DNA from: UBA11872 sp965198285
GTDB lineage: Bacteria > Chloroflexota > UBA11872
Direction: 5' to 3'
DNA: 64,000 nucleotides
Assembly (NCBI GenBank): GCA_965198285.1
Contig: OZ240251.1
Coordinates: forward strand, 3,038,001-3,102,000
The translations under genes and the position numbers were made by a program. The notes beneath the pieces were generated by a model. The model searched no databases and was not told the origin of the DNA. It saw nothing but the letters and a program-made list of their open reading frames with translations. This document shows, one piece after another, positions 52,047 to 60,862 of this stretch; within the stretch, counting starts at the first letter, position 1, and the number at the start of each line of letters is the position of its first letter.

Positions 52047-53437
52047 GCAAGGGTTGGAATGATGTCCAGCTCGGGGATCTGATCGAAATCAAGCACGGAT
52101 TCGCGTTTAAGGGTTCCTTCTTTCGAAGTGAGCCGCATGGAGATGTATTGCTGACTCCGGGAAACTTCGCCGTTGGCGGTGGATTCAAAGACGATAAGAT
52201 CAAATACTACGATGGGCCAGTTCCCGAGGACTTTGTGCTCCACGAAGGTGATTTGCTGGTCACCATGACTGATCTAAGCAAGCAATCCGATACGCTTGGT
52301 TATCCGGCATTCATACCAACTAGTTCAGACGGTCGTCGCTATCTTCATAATCAGCGTCTTGGCAGGATCGTTATCAAGGATAACAGAGAGACAGACTTAG
52401 GGTATATCTACTACCTCATGTGCAGTCGTGCGTACCGCAATGAAGTGCTTGCGAGTGCAACGGGTACCTCCGTCAAGCACACCTCGCCCGACAGAATCAA
52501 GCAGTTTCAATTCAGCTCGCCGCCCATCTCCGAACAACGCGCCATCGCCCACATCCTCGGCACCCTGGACGACAAGATCGAGCTAAACCGCCGCATGAAC
52601 CAGACCCTCGAGGAAATGGCCCGCGCCGTCTTCAAATCCTGGTTCGTCGACTTCGACCCCGTCCGCGCCAAAGCCGCCCTCAAGCAGCACGCCGAACCTG
52701 CAGCACAAACGAGCGGAAACGGTACCGCGACCGCTGGCGAGTGGACGGTCGACTGCGCCCGAGCCTACCTGGACGTCATGGACCCGCAAATCGTCGACCT
52801 CTTCCCCGACCGGCTGGTGCTCTCAGAACTTGGGGGGATTCCCCAAGGGTGGGAGATAAAGACGCTAGGGGAGGACTTTCGCATCATCATGGGGCAATCC
52901 CCACCCGGTGGCACGTACAACCAGACAGGGGATGGAATACCCTTCTACCAAGGGCGTACTGACTTTGGCTTCCGCTACCCGGGTTACCGCATGTACTGCA
53001 CCTCTCCGAAACGGCTCGGGATTCCCGGCGACACATTGGTATCTGTCCGTGCACCGGTAGGCGATGTAAACGTGGCTCTCGATGAGTGCTGCATTGGGCG
53101 TGGCGTCGCTGCGGTTCGTCACAAGTCTCGGAGCAAGCCGTTCACCTACTACTCAATGCGAGCACTTCGCTCCAGATTCGAGCTCTTCGAGGCTGATGGA
53201 ACGGTATTCGGTGCACTCAACAAGACGGCCTTCCACTCGATGCCCTGGCTGGCCCCCACTGATCAGCTAGTGGCGACCTTCGACGAGCTGTGCTCCCCCC
53301 TTGACGACCGAATCAAAACCGCCGAGCTGGGCATTTCCGCACTCGCCGCTCAACGAGACGTTCTCTTGCCAAAGCTGACTTCAGGACTTCTGCGGCTTGA
53401 CGGATCCAGCGACTTCTCTGACACGACCAATCAATGA
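52043..53437 (+). CDS. hsdS: Type I restriction-modification specificity subunit
   Basis: A 464-residue HsdS with two target-recognition domains (about 1-150 and 265-410). Conserved helical spacers are at ISEQRAIAHILGTLDDKIEL and, after the second domain, TDQLVATFDELCSPLDDRIK. Its first recognition domain is visibly more AT-rich than hsdM and hsdR, as expected for exchangeable specificity modules. GTG start in a 4-nt overlap with the MNT gene. Confidence 0.92.
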   Translation: MSKGWNDVQLGDLIEIKHGFAFKGSFFRSEPHGDVLLTPGNFAVGGGFKDDKIKYYDGPVPEDFVLHEGDLLVTMTDLSKQSDTLGYPAFIPTSSDGRRYLHNQRLGRIVIKDNRETDLGYIYYLMCSRAYRNEVLASATGTSVKHTSPDRIKQFQFSSPPISEQRAIAHILGTLDDKIELNRRMNQTLEEMARAVFKSWFVDFDPVRAKAALKQHAEPAAQTSGNGTATAGEWTVDCARAYLDVMDPQIVDLFPDRLVLSELGGIPQGWEIKTLGEDFRIIMGQSPPGGTYNQTGDGIPFYQGRTDFGFRYPGYRMYCTSPKRLGIPGDTLVSVRAPVGDVNVALDECCIGRGVAAVRHKSRSKPFTYYSMRALRSRFELFEADGTVFGALNKTAFHSMPWLAPTDQLVATFDELCSPLDDRIKTAELGISALAAQRDVLLPKLTSGLLRLDGSSDFSDTTNQ

Positions 53438-54285
53438 GCTTTCCTGACACATGGCATGCATTGGCCCGAGAGGCTGAGTTCGCTGCTGAAAGCATGGCGA
53501 TCGGAGCAACAGCTCTGCGGAATGCCGATTACGCCCGGATCGCCAGCTACCCACAAATGTTCTTCAGTTTGTCCACCGGCTTAGAGCGGGCATCGAAGCT
53601 AGCGATCTGTTTGGAATATGCAGCTAGGCTTGGCGAGTATCCGAGGGCAAGTACGATTAGACATTATGGTCACAATCTACAAGATTTACTCTTGGAAACG
53701 GACCGCATTGGCAGAGAGTATTGCACTAGTGATGACGCCCGACTTCCGAATTGTGAAATCAGCAATGCAATCGTAAGGATTCTCTCCGATTTTGCAACAA
53801 ATGTCACACGCTACTACAGCTTTGACTTTCTTGGTCGTGAACTTGACGACCAGTCATACGATCCCATCGAATCATGGCATCGAGATGTTTCCACGGTTGT
53901 CCTGCGAGAACACCTTACAGAGCGAGCGAAAAACAGAATCCTTTCTAATGCTCACTTTATCGGCGCTTTACTTGACCCAATCGCCATCATACTTCAGTCA
54001 CGAGAAGATCGGTCTCCAATCGAAGACGCACGGACTGCGTCTGAGCACGCTGGCTTTGGGGATTTCGAAAAGCCGTATACGCGAATGTATATTCTCCGAC
54101 TTTGTCGGTTTGTTGCACGAGTAGTCGTCGAAATGTCTCACATTGCTCAGCAGACGCTTGCAAGGGGTGATCCCGAAGATCAACCACGGGGGCATGTGCC
54201 CTATATGATTGAGATGTTTGGTCTATTTTTTTGTGACGATAGCTACTTTCGGAGGCGTAAGACTTGGAGCATTTATCGACCTTAG
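53434..54285 (+). CDS. Unknown AT-rich gene following hsdS
   Basis: A 283-residue protein, mostly helical by pattern, with no family recognised. The start overlaps the hsdS stop by 4 nt, so it belongs to the operon. Features: FFSLSTGLERASKLAICLEY followed by IRHYGHNLQDLLLETDRIG recalls the arrangement in some HEPN-type helical domains, but no R-x4-6-H motif is clear. G+C is far below the rest of the window (about 45% in sampled lines), pointing to recent acquisition. A role in restriction or in companion defence is plausible by position only. Confidence 0.75.
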   Translation: MSFPDTWHALAREAEFAAESMAIGATALRNADYARIASYPQMFFSLSTGLERASKLAICLEYAARLGEYPRASTIRHYGHNLQDLLLETDRIGREYCTSDDARLPNCEISNAIVRILSDFATNVTRYYSFDFLGRELDDQSYDPIESWHRDVSTVVLREHLTERAKNRILSNAHFIGALLDPIAIILQSREDRSPIEDARTASEHAGFGDFEKPYTRMYILRLCRFVARVVVEMSHIAQQTLARGDPEDQPRGHVPYMIEMFGLFFCDDSYFRRRKTWSIYRP

Positions 54286-54311
54286 GACACCAGCTAAATC
54301 TTGGCAGACGC

Positions 54312-54479
54312 ATGAGCAACATGATCGGACTGAGAACGATATCGAGCGTAATGTCAATAGCTGCATGGTTCATTCTGTTATGTTGTGCGCACGCGGGATG
54401 CAGGTCGTCGGTTACCATCCGACAGTGTCCTGCTATGGAATTCAGCCCTTGCAGTCCGTCACGAGCTCAATCTTTGTGA
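54312..54479 (+). CDS. Possible small lipoprotein-like ORF
   Basis: A 55-codon frame with basic start and a hydrophobic stretch followed by Cys (ISSVMSIAAWFILLCCAHAG then C), as in a short lipoprotein signal. It lies in the AT-rich gap between the unknown gene and the hsdR fragment. No family known; it may be chance. Confidence 0.25.
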   Translation: MSNMIGLRTISSVMSIAAWFILLCCAHAGCRSSVTIRQCPAMEFSPCSPSRAQSL

Positions 54480-54522
54480 TCGACGTCTTCCCATTTCCTT
54501 TGATCCCATGGGTGCGACATTC

Positions 54523-55233
54523 ATGAATGAGACCATTGTTGAGCAGGCCACTCTATCGTGGCTGGAGAGCGCGGGCTGGGTTGTCGTACACGGACCGGAC
54601 ATCGCGCCCGACACCGTTGGTGCGGAGCGCAACGACTATGGACAGGTAGCGCTTGATCTTCGGCTTCAAGACGCACTGGCCGCTCTTAACTCCGGCCTGC
54701 CCGCCAAAGCGCTCGACGACGCCATCCGCAAGCTGACGCGGCCACAGGGTGCGACTACAGAAGCCCGCAACCGCGCCTTCCACCGGATGCTCGTCAACGG
54801 CGTCGAGATTGAGTATCGCGAAGTCGCCGGCAGGCTGCGCGGGGACCAGGTCCGCGTCATCGACTTCAACAACACCGCCAGCAACGACTGGCTGGCCGTC
54901 AACCAGTTCACCGTCACTGATAACCAGAACACCCGCCGTCCCGACGTGGTGCTCTTCGTCAACGGCCTGCCCCTCGGCCTGATCGAACTGAAGAACCCCG
55001 CCGACAAGGACGCCACCATCCGCACGGCCTGGAACCAGTTCCAGACCTACAAGGCTGAATTGCCCACCCTGTTCGCCATGAACGAGGCCCTGGTGGTCTC
55101 GGACGGGATCGAGGCCCGCCTCGGCACCCTCACCGCCGGCTGGGAGTGGTTCAAGCCCTGGCGCACACTTGGCGGCCCCCAGCTTGGCGACGTCCCACGG
55201 ACCCAACATCGCGCCGCACCGCCGAAGCACTAA
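54523..55233 (+). pseudogene. Detached 5' fragment of a second hsdR (nuclease domain only)
   Basis: The first about 215 residues (from MNETIVEQATLSWLES) are about 75-80% identical to the start of the full HsdR 1.3 kb downstream, including the PD-(D/E)xK nuclease core RRPDVVLFVNG then LGLIELKNP. Homology stops abruptly after EWFKPWRT (near 55,167). The frame then runs into unrelated residues and a stop, so the helicase domains are absent. It is a relic of a replaced hsdR or of a partial duplication, but a free nuclease domain could still be made. Confidence 0.8.
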
Positions 55234-55267
55234 GATCGAGCATTCTTCAATCGGGAGGGCGTTGGTC

Positions 55268-55495
55268 ATGAGTTGGCACGAGTACATCTCCGTTGACCCG
55301 AATATCTGTCACGGCCACGCTTGCATCGCCGGCACGCGGGTGATGGTCACTACCATCCTGGACAACCTCGCCGCCGGTTTGACCATTGAGGAGATTGTTG
55401 AGAGCTATCCCTCCGTTTCCGCCGATGCGGTGAAGGCGACCCTGCACTACGCGGCAGAACTCGCCAAGGAGCGGATGGCGCCCTTGGGCGCGTAG
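55268..55495 (+). CDS. DUF433 family antitoxin
   Basis: A 75-residue DUF433 protein (HEYISVDPNICHGHACIAG; GTRVMVTTILDNLAAGLTIE). These are small helix-turn-helix proteins found as antitoxins with DUF5615 PIN-like toxins, as here with the next gene 9 nt downstream. ATG 55,268 is preceded by the AT-richer junction with the hsdR fragment. Confidence 0.85.
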   Translation: MSWHEYISVDPNICHGHACIAGTRVMVTTILDNLAAGLTIEEIVESYPSVSADAVKATLHYAAELAKERMAPLGA

Positions 55496-55504
55496 CGTTT
55501 CCCT

Positions 55505-55858
55505 GTGCGCTTCAAGCTCGACGAGAATCTTCCGCTTCAGCTACAGCGTCTGCTTGCGGAGTCCGGCCATGACGCCGTCACGGTCCTCGACCAGGGCATG
55601 GGCGGCGCGGTCGATTCGGATCTCGCCTCGGCCTGCCTTCTTGAAGGACGCGTGCTGTTGACCCAAGACATAGACTTCGCCGACATCAGGATGTATCCCC
55701 CAGGCGAGTATCCCGGGATAGTCGTTTTTCGGCTGGCGAGCCAATCTCGGGATGATCTCTTGGAGATTGGGACGATGTTGATCGGAACGCTGGTCAGGTC
55801 ATCCCCCAAACGTCAGCTTTGGATTGTGGAAAGTTCGCGGATCCGAATCAGGGAGTGA
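55505..55858 (+). CDS. DUF5615 PIN-like toxin
   Basis: A 117-residue DUF5615 (Mut7-C/PIN-like) protein with the typical acidic residues: FKLDENLPLQL at the start and VLLTQDIDFADIRMYPPGEY in the middle. Predicted RNase toxin partner of the DUF433 protein. GTG start. Its stop lies 6 nt before the inferred ATC start of hsdR, and its last codons contain the hsdR ribosome-binding site. Confidence 0.85.
   Translation: MRFKLDENLPLQLQRLLAESGHDAVTVLDQGMGGAVDSDLASACLLEGRVLLTQDIDFADIRMYPPGEYPGIVVFRLASQSRDDLLEIGTMLIGTLVRSSPKRQLWIVESSRIRIRE
55850..55855 (+). promoter_or_regulatory. Ribosome-binding site of hsdR pointing at an ATC codon
   Basis: AGGGAG in the final codons of the DUF5615 gene, 9 nt upstream of ATC 55,865. 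There is no ATG/GTG/TTG in the hsdR frame before GTG 55,994. Confidence 0.6.
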
Positions 55859-55864
55859 CCCGTC

Positions 55865-58800
55865 ATCACCCTCACTGAAGCCGATCTTGAGTCTGCCGTC
55901 CTTTCATGGCTTGCCGACCTGGGCTGGCAGGTTGCTCAGGGACCGGACATCGCCCCCGACACGCCCGTTGCCGAGCGCAGCGAGTACGGGCAGGTGGTGT
56001 TTGAGCGTCGGCTTCTGGACGCCCTAGCCGCTCTCAACTCCGGCATGCCGGTCGAAGCGCTCGACGATGCATTCCGCAAGCTGACACGCCCGCAGGGCGC
56101 GACCGTCCAAGCCCGCAATCGTGCCTTCCACCGCATGCTCGTCAACGGAGTCGAGATCGAGTACCGCGATGCCGAGGGCACAGTGCGCGGGGATCAGGTC
56201 CGCGTCATCGACTTCGAGAGCACAGCCAACAACGACTGGCTGGCCGTCAACCAGTTCACCGTCACCGAGAGCCAGCACACCCGCCGACCGGACGTGGTGC
56301 TTTTCGTCAATGGCCTGCCTCTTGGCCTGATCGAACTCAAGAACCCGGCGGACGAGGAGGCCACCATCCGGACGGCCTGGAACCAGCTTCAGACCTACAA
56401 AGCCGAGCTGCCCGCGTTGTTCGCCATGAACGAGGCGCTGGTGGCCTCGGACGGGATCGAGGCCCGTATCGGCACGCTCACTGGCGGCTGGGAGTGGTTC
56501 AAGCCCTGGCGCACCGTCACCGGGGAGGCGCTTGCCGACCCTCACATGACTGAATTGCAGGTGATGCTGCAAGGCGTCTTCGAACCCAGCCGCTTCCTCG
56601 CCCTCCTGCGCGACTTCATCGTGTTCGAGGACGACGGCGGCGCGCTGACCAAGAAGATGGCCGGCTACCACCAATTCCACGCCGTCCGCGTCGCTGTCGA
56701 CGAAACGATTCGTGCCGCGGAGTTGCTGGGGGCAGCCGAACCCACCGGGCGCTACGAGGCCGGCCGTCGGCCGGGCGGCGATCCAGGCGATCGCCGCATC
56801 GGTGTTGTCTGGCACACCCAGGGCGCCGGCAAGAGTCTGACCATGGCCTTCTATGCCGGCGCGATCGTCCGGGAGCCGGCGATGGAGAACCCGACCATCG
56901 TCGTCCTGACCGATCGCAACGACCTCGACGACCAGCTCTTCGGCACCTTCGCCCGCTGCCAGGACCTGTTGCGCCAGCCGCCGGTTCAGGCGCAGGACCG
57001 GACCGACCTGCGCAGCAAGCTCTCGGTGAACGCCGGGGGCGTAGTGTTCACCACGATCCAGAAGTTCTACCCCGAGGAGAAGGGCGACACCCACCCGATG
57101 TTGTCTGACCGGCGCAACATCGTGGTCATCGCCGACGAGGCCCACCGCAGCCAGTACGACTTCATCGACGGCTTCGCCCGCCACATGCGCGACGCCCTGC
57201 CCAACGCTTCGTTTGTCGGCTTCACCGGAACGCCCATTGAGCTCGAAGACGCCAACACCCGCGCCGTCTTCGGCGACTACATCAGCATCTACGACATCCA
57301 GCGCTCGGTGGAGGACGGCGCCACCGTGCCCATCTACTACGAGGGCCGCCTGGCAAAGCTGGCGCTGGACGAGAGCGAGCTTCCGCATATCGATCAGGAG
57401 TTTGAAGAGGCCACCGAAGGCGAGGAGATCGAGCGCAAGGAGAAGCTCAAGACAAAGTGGGCCCAGCTCGAGGCTGTCGTCGGCGCGGAGCAGCGCGTCC
57501 GCCAGATCGCCGAGGACATCGTCGTCCACTTCGAGCACCGGCTTGAGGTCATCGACGGCAAGGCCATGGTCGTCTGCATGAGCCGCCGCATCTGCATCGA
57601 CCTCTACCGCGAACTGGTGCGCCTGCGTCCCGGCTGGCACCACGACGATGACAGCCGGGGAGCAATCAAGGTCGTAATGACCGGCGCCGCGTCCGACCCC
57701 GTCGATTGGCAGCCCCACATCCGCAACAAGCCGCGCCGCGAGGCCCTGGCCAAACGCTTCCGCGACCCCAACGACCCGCTGCAAATCGTGCTGGTGCGCG
57801 ACATGTGGCTCACCGGCTTCGACGCCCCCAGCCTCCACACCATGTACGTCGACAAGCCCATGCGCGGCCACGGCCTCATGCAGGCCATCGCCCGCGTGAA
57901 TCGCGTGTTCAAGGACAAACCGGGCGGCCTGATCGTGGACTACCTGGGACTGGCGCAGGACCTGAAGAAGGCCCTCGCCACCTACACCGAAAGCGGCGGC
58001 GAGGGCGACACCGCGCTGGACCAGGAAAAGGCCGTCGCGGTCATGCTGGAGAAGTACGACGTCTGCCGCGGCCTCTTCCACGGCTTCGACTGGTCGCTCT
58101 GGACGTCCGGAACTCCGCAGCAACGGCTTGGCCTGCTACCGGCAGCCCAGGAGCATGTCCTGGCCAAGGAGGACGGCAAGCAACGCTGCCTCGATGCCGT
58201 CCGCGAGCTTTCACAGGCCTTCGCGCTGGCCGTGCCCCACGACGAAACAAAGCGCATCAGGAACGACGTCGGCTTCTTCCAGGCGGTACGGGCAGCGCTG
58301 CTAAAGAAAGCGGCGAGCGACGCGCGCCCCGAGGAAGACCTTGACTTCGCCGTGCGCCAGATCATCTCGCATGCGGTCGCCTCCGAGGGCGTAATGGACA
58401 TCTTCGCCGCCGCTGGCCTTCGCAAACCGGACATCTCCGTCCTCTCGGATGAGTTCCTGTCGGAAGTGCAAGGAATGCCCCATCGCAACCTGGCCGTGGA
58501 GCTTCTTGAAAAACTCCTCAAGGGCGAGGTCTCAACCCGCCGCCGCAAGAACGTCGTCCAGGCCCGCTCCTTCGCCGAGATGCTGGAGCAGACCCTCCGC
58601 CGCTACCAGAACCGCGCCATCGAGGCGGCCCAGGTCATCGAGGAACTGATCGCCCTTGCCCGCGAAATGCGCGAAGCCAACGCCCGCGGCGAGCAACTGG
58701 GACTCTCCGAGGACGAACTGGCCTTCTACGACGCGCTCGAAACCAACGACAGCGCCGTGCAAGTCCTGGGTGACGAAACCCTCCGCGACATCGCCCGCGA

Positions 58801-58990
58801 GCTTGTGGACACCGTCCGCAACAACGTCACCATCGACTGGACCCTCCGCGAAAACGTCCGCGCCCACCTCCGCCGCCTCGTGCGCCGCACCCTCCGCAAA
58901 CACGGCTACCCGCCCGACAAGCAGGAAAAGGCCACCCAAACAGTCCTCGAACAAGCCGAAGTCCTCTCCCAAACCTGGGCCACCGCCTAA
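55865..58990 (+). CDS. hsdR: Type I restriction endonuclease subunit, apparent ATC start
   Basis: A 1041-residue HsdR. Order: PD-(D/E)xK nuclease (RRPDVVLFVNG, LGLIELKNP), then SF2 translocase motifs I (WHTQGAGKSLTMAF), II (VVIADEAHRSQYD), III (FVGFTGTPIE) and VI (QAIARVNRVF), then a helical C-terminal domain. The frame opens only at 55,859, and the first standard start is GTG 55,994, 43 codons into conserved sequence shared with the upstream fragment (DLESAVLSWLADLGW, GPDIAPDT). ATC 55,865 gives M-TLTEADLES and matches the N terminus of relatives. Overlap-free coupling to the toxin gene is likely. Confidence 0.92.
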   Translation: MTLTEADLESAVLSWLADLGWQVAQGPDIAPDTPVAERSEYGQVVFERRLLDALAALNSGMPVEALDDAFRKLTRPQGATVQARNRAFHRMLVNGVEIEYRDAEGTVRGDQVRVIDFESTANNDWLAVNQFTVTESQHTRRPDVVLFVNGLPLGLIELKNPADEEATIRTAWNQLQTYKAELPALFAMNEALVASDGIEARIGTLTGGWEWFKPWRTVTGEALADPHMTELQVMLQGVFEPSRFLALLRDFIVFEDDGGALTKKMAGYHQFHAVRVAVDETIRAAELLGAAEPTGRYEAGRRPGGDPGDRRIGVVWHTQGAGKSLTMAFYAGAIVREPAMENPTIVVLTDRNDLDDQLFGTFARCQDLLRQPPVQAQDRTDLRSKLSVNAGGVVFTTIQKFYPEEKGDTHPMLSDRRNIVVIADEAHRSQYDFIDGFARHMRDALPNASFVGFTGTPIELEDANTRAVFGDYISIYDIQRSVEDGATVPIYYEGRLAKLALDESELPHIDQEFEEATEGEEIERKEKLKTKWAQLEAVVGAEQRVRQIAEDIVVHFEHRLEVIDGKAMVVCMSRRICIDLYRELVRLRPGWHHDDDSRGAIKVVMTGAASDPVDWQPHIRNKPRREALAKRFRDPNDPLQIVLVRDMWLTGFDAPSLHTMYVDKPMRGHGLMQAIARVNRVFKDKPGGLIVDYLGLAQDLKKALATYTESGGEGDTALDQEKAVAVMLEKYDVCRGLFHGFDWSLWTSGTPQQRLGLLPAAQEHVLAKEDGKQRCLDAVRELSQAFALAVPHDETKRIRNDVGFFQAVRAALLKKAASDARPEEDLDFAVRQIISHAVASEGVMDIFAAAGLRKPDISVLSDEFLSEVQGMPHRNLAVELLEKLLKGEVSTRRRKNVVQARSFAEMLEQTLRRYQNRAIEAAQVIEELIALAREMREANARGEQLGLSEDELAFYDALETNDSAVQVLGDETLRDIARELVDTVRNNVTIDWTLRENVRAHLRRLVRRTLRKHGYPPDKQEKATQTVLEQAEVLSQTWATA

Positions 58991-59490
58991 CCAACGCCTA
59001 ACCGCCGCCTCTCCCCCATCCCTGCCAGCGTTGCCTGCAATGCCAGCAACGCATGCACTGACCGCATTGCTGGCATTGTCATCATTACCAGCACCCGCCA
59101 TCCCCGGTCCCGGATCGCCCCCCGGACCCCACCCAGCCCAACACCCACCCTGGTCACCAGCCACTCCCCACCACCCACCAACCACTTGCCACTTCGCCCC
59201 TGTGATCCTGAGGTCCGCCGAGAGCCCGTCCTGAGCCTGCCGAAGGGCCTGCCCAACGGGTTTGATCCAGCCGCCCGAATGCGGTCGCGAGCGCCACTGA
59301 AGGCCTTCCATCGAGGGATAGACTGAGAGCGTGCGGTGGACCGCCCAGCGCAGCGACCAGGCGGCGGCGGTGGACCGGGCGCTGGAGTCGAGCGTCCACC
59401 GCGTGGCGGACGGCGCGGCGCACGAATCGCCTGGATCTCAGGCGCCAACGCGCTAGCCGCGGGTCACAGACTGGCCGGAAAGGACCGGGA
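58991..59490. other. Gene-free gap with a stem-loop and repeat text
   Basis: No gene is supported. A 12-bp inverted repeat (CAATGCCAGCAA / TTGCTGGCATTG, 17-nt loop) lies at about 59,039-59,079, and a 20-bp motif CACCAACCACTTGCCACTTC near 59,177 recurs near 60,630 in the same orientation. An interspersed-repeat fragment (CCTGAGCCTGCCGAAGGGCC) lies near 59,233. Confidence 0.55.
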
Positions 59491-59769
59491 ATGATTATGA
59501 ACGTCAAGGCCAGATACGCCGACGGCGTGCTCACGCCGCTGGAGCCGCTCGACCTGGACGAAGGCAAAGAGGTGATCCTGTCGATCCAGGACACCGAAGC
59601 GGCGGGCAACGACGCGCCAACGGCAGGGCAAGGGTTGGCCGCCATCGCGGCACGAGTTGCGGAGCTCCGCAAGTCCGTTCCCCCGGAAACGTGGGACGAC
59701 CTCCCCGCTGACCTGGCCAGGAATAAGAAGCACTACCTCTACGGCCATCCCAGGGAAGAGGACGAGTGA
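59491..59769 (+). CDS. DUF104/AF2212-type antitoxin
   Basis: A 92-residue protein whose N-terminal half (NVKARYADGVLTPLEPLDL then EGKEVILSI) is the DUF104-type DNA-binding antitoxin fold. The C-terminal half is helical and ends in an acidic tail. It overlaps the following PIN gene by 4 nt (GTGA). AGGA lies 6 nt before ATG 59,491. Confidence 0.85.
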   Translation: MIMNVKARYADGVLTPLEPLDLDEGKEVILSIQDTEAAGNDAPTAGQGLAAIAARVAELRKSVPPETWDDLPADLARNKKHYLYGHPREEDE

Positions 59770-60188
59770 GCGTAGTCTTCGCAGATTCGGGCTACTGGAT
59801 TGCGTTATGGAACCCTCGAGATGCGCTCCACCAGAGGTCGATGGCCGTTGCTGACGCCTTGGGAACATCCGATGTCGTGACGACGCAACTGGTGTTGGTT
59901 GAAGCGCTTAACTCAATGGCGGGCAGGCGTGAATTTCGGCGAACATTCGCAGCCCGGATGGTCTACGAGCTTGAGGCCGATCCCAGCGTTGAGATCGTCC
60001 CGCAGACGGACGCGCAGTTCAGGGCCGCCGTGGAACGGTACGCGTCGCGCAGTGACCAGAGTTGGAGCCTCACGGACTGCGCGAGCTTTCTTGTCATGGA
60101 GGAGCGGAACATAACCGACGCGCTGGCCTACGACCGGGATTTCGAGCAGGCCGGCTTCAGAGCCTTGCTTCGAGAAAACCGGCAATGA
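59766..60188 (+). CDS. PIN-domain toxin (VapC-like)
   Basis: A 140-residue PIN-domain ribonuclease with the four acidic positions: VFADSGYWIAL at the N terminus, LVLVEALNSM, SWSLTDCASFLVM and ALAYDRDFEQAGF. It probably cleaves RNA when not bound by the DUF104 partner. GTG start coupled by 4 nt to the antitoxin. Third toxin-antitoxin pair within 9 kb. Confidence 0.88.
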   Translation: MSVVFADSGYWIALWNPRDALHQRSMAVADALGTSDVVTTQLVLVEALNSMAGRREFRRTFAARMVYELEADPSVEIVPQTDAQFRAAVERYASRSDQSWSLTDCASFLVMEERNITDALAYDRDFEQAGFRALLRENRQ

Positions 60189-60317
60189 CATTGACCCTCG
60201 CCTTGACTGAGAGCCTTGGCGTTCGGAGCCAACGCCGTCGCCGCACCCATCACTCGCTGCCCGGGCGCCCCCCAGGCCGCGCCCGTTCGCCCCTATCGCC
60301 GCCTGCGCGGCCCCCGA

Positions 60318-60485
60318 TCAGCCGCCCACGCCACTGCCGACAATCTGGTTGACCGCAATCGCAACCCCAGCCGCGGCGGCCGCCCCGGCCACCACCAGGC
60401 CGGCAATCCACGTGATCAGCCGCGCCTCCCGCGCGTGCAGGTCGGCTTTCATCTCGCCAAAGTCGGCCTTCCACTCCGACCGCAT
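60318..60485 (-). CDS. Possible small coiled-coil membrane protein
   Basis: A 55-residue frame (from MRSEWKADFGEMKADLHARE) with an amphipathic charged helix followed by one membrane helix (LITWIAGLVVAGAAAAAGVA). It resembles the small helix-plus-anchor proteins often seen in accessory DNA. GTG one codon upstream is an equal start. No family assigned. Confidence 0.45.
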   Translation of the reverse strand: MRSEWKADFGEMKADLHAREARLITWIAGLVVAGAAAAAGVAIAVNQIVGSGVGG

Positions 60486-60725
60486 CACCTGGATGTCCGC
60501 TCGCAGCGAGTGAATGGCGGCTTGTGGCCCAGGCTGCGCGCAGCCTGGGACCCTCTCTCGCGGATAACACGTCCAAGCCGTCGAACCACCACGCCCCGCC
60601 CACGCACTCTTCGCCACCCACTCACCACCAACCACTTGCCACTTCCCCCGAGTCACTCCAAGCGCGGCGCGCAATCTCCCCGCCTCGCCGACATCTGAAC
60701 CGAGGGGACGCGCGCCGCCCAAAAC

Positions 60726-60862
60726 TGAACACATGCCCCGCAAAAGTGAACACATTGGACGGGTAAGTGAACACATTCGCCCGAAAACTGGACACATTGG
60801 GCAAAAAACTGAACACATTGGCCTGCCAAACTGAACACATTGCCCCGACCGAGTGAACACAT
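60726..60862 (+). repeat. Array of seven TGAACACAT direct repeats spaced 21-22 bp
   Basis: TGAACACAT (one copy TGGACACAT) begins at 60,726, 60,747, 60,768, 60,789, 60,810, 60,832 and 60,854. Intervals are 21, 21, 21, 21, 22 and 22 bp, two DNA turns each, so all motifs lie on the same helical face. The bases between vary. The geometry resembles arrays bound by oligomeric DNA-binding proteins, for example IS21/Tn7/Mu-type transposon ends; no transposase is adjacent. Confidence 0.75.

Noticed and set aside
56024..58123. A 699-codon open frame antisense to hsdR
   Set aside because: It lies wholly opposite conserved HsdR motifs, is low complexity (V/G/D/A-rich) and reflects codon bias in GC-rich DNA.
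60485..60860. Protein with MCSxxxx heptad repeats on the minus strand
   Set aside because: The period follows from the 21-bp DNA array; spacing shifts to 22 bp at one end break the frame, and no start site or homologue supports it.
60726..60862. CRISPR array
   Set aside because: The conserved motif is about 9-10 bp and the variable parts about 12 bp, far shorter than repeats and spacers of CRISPR arrays, and no cas gene is present.
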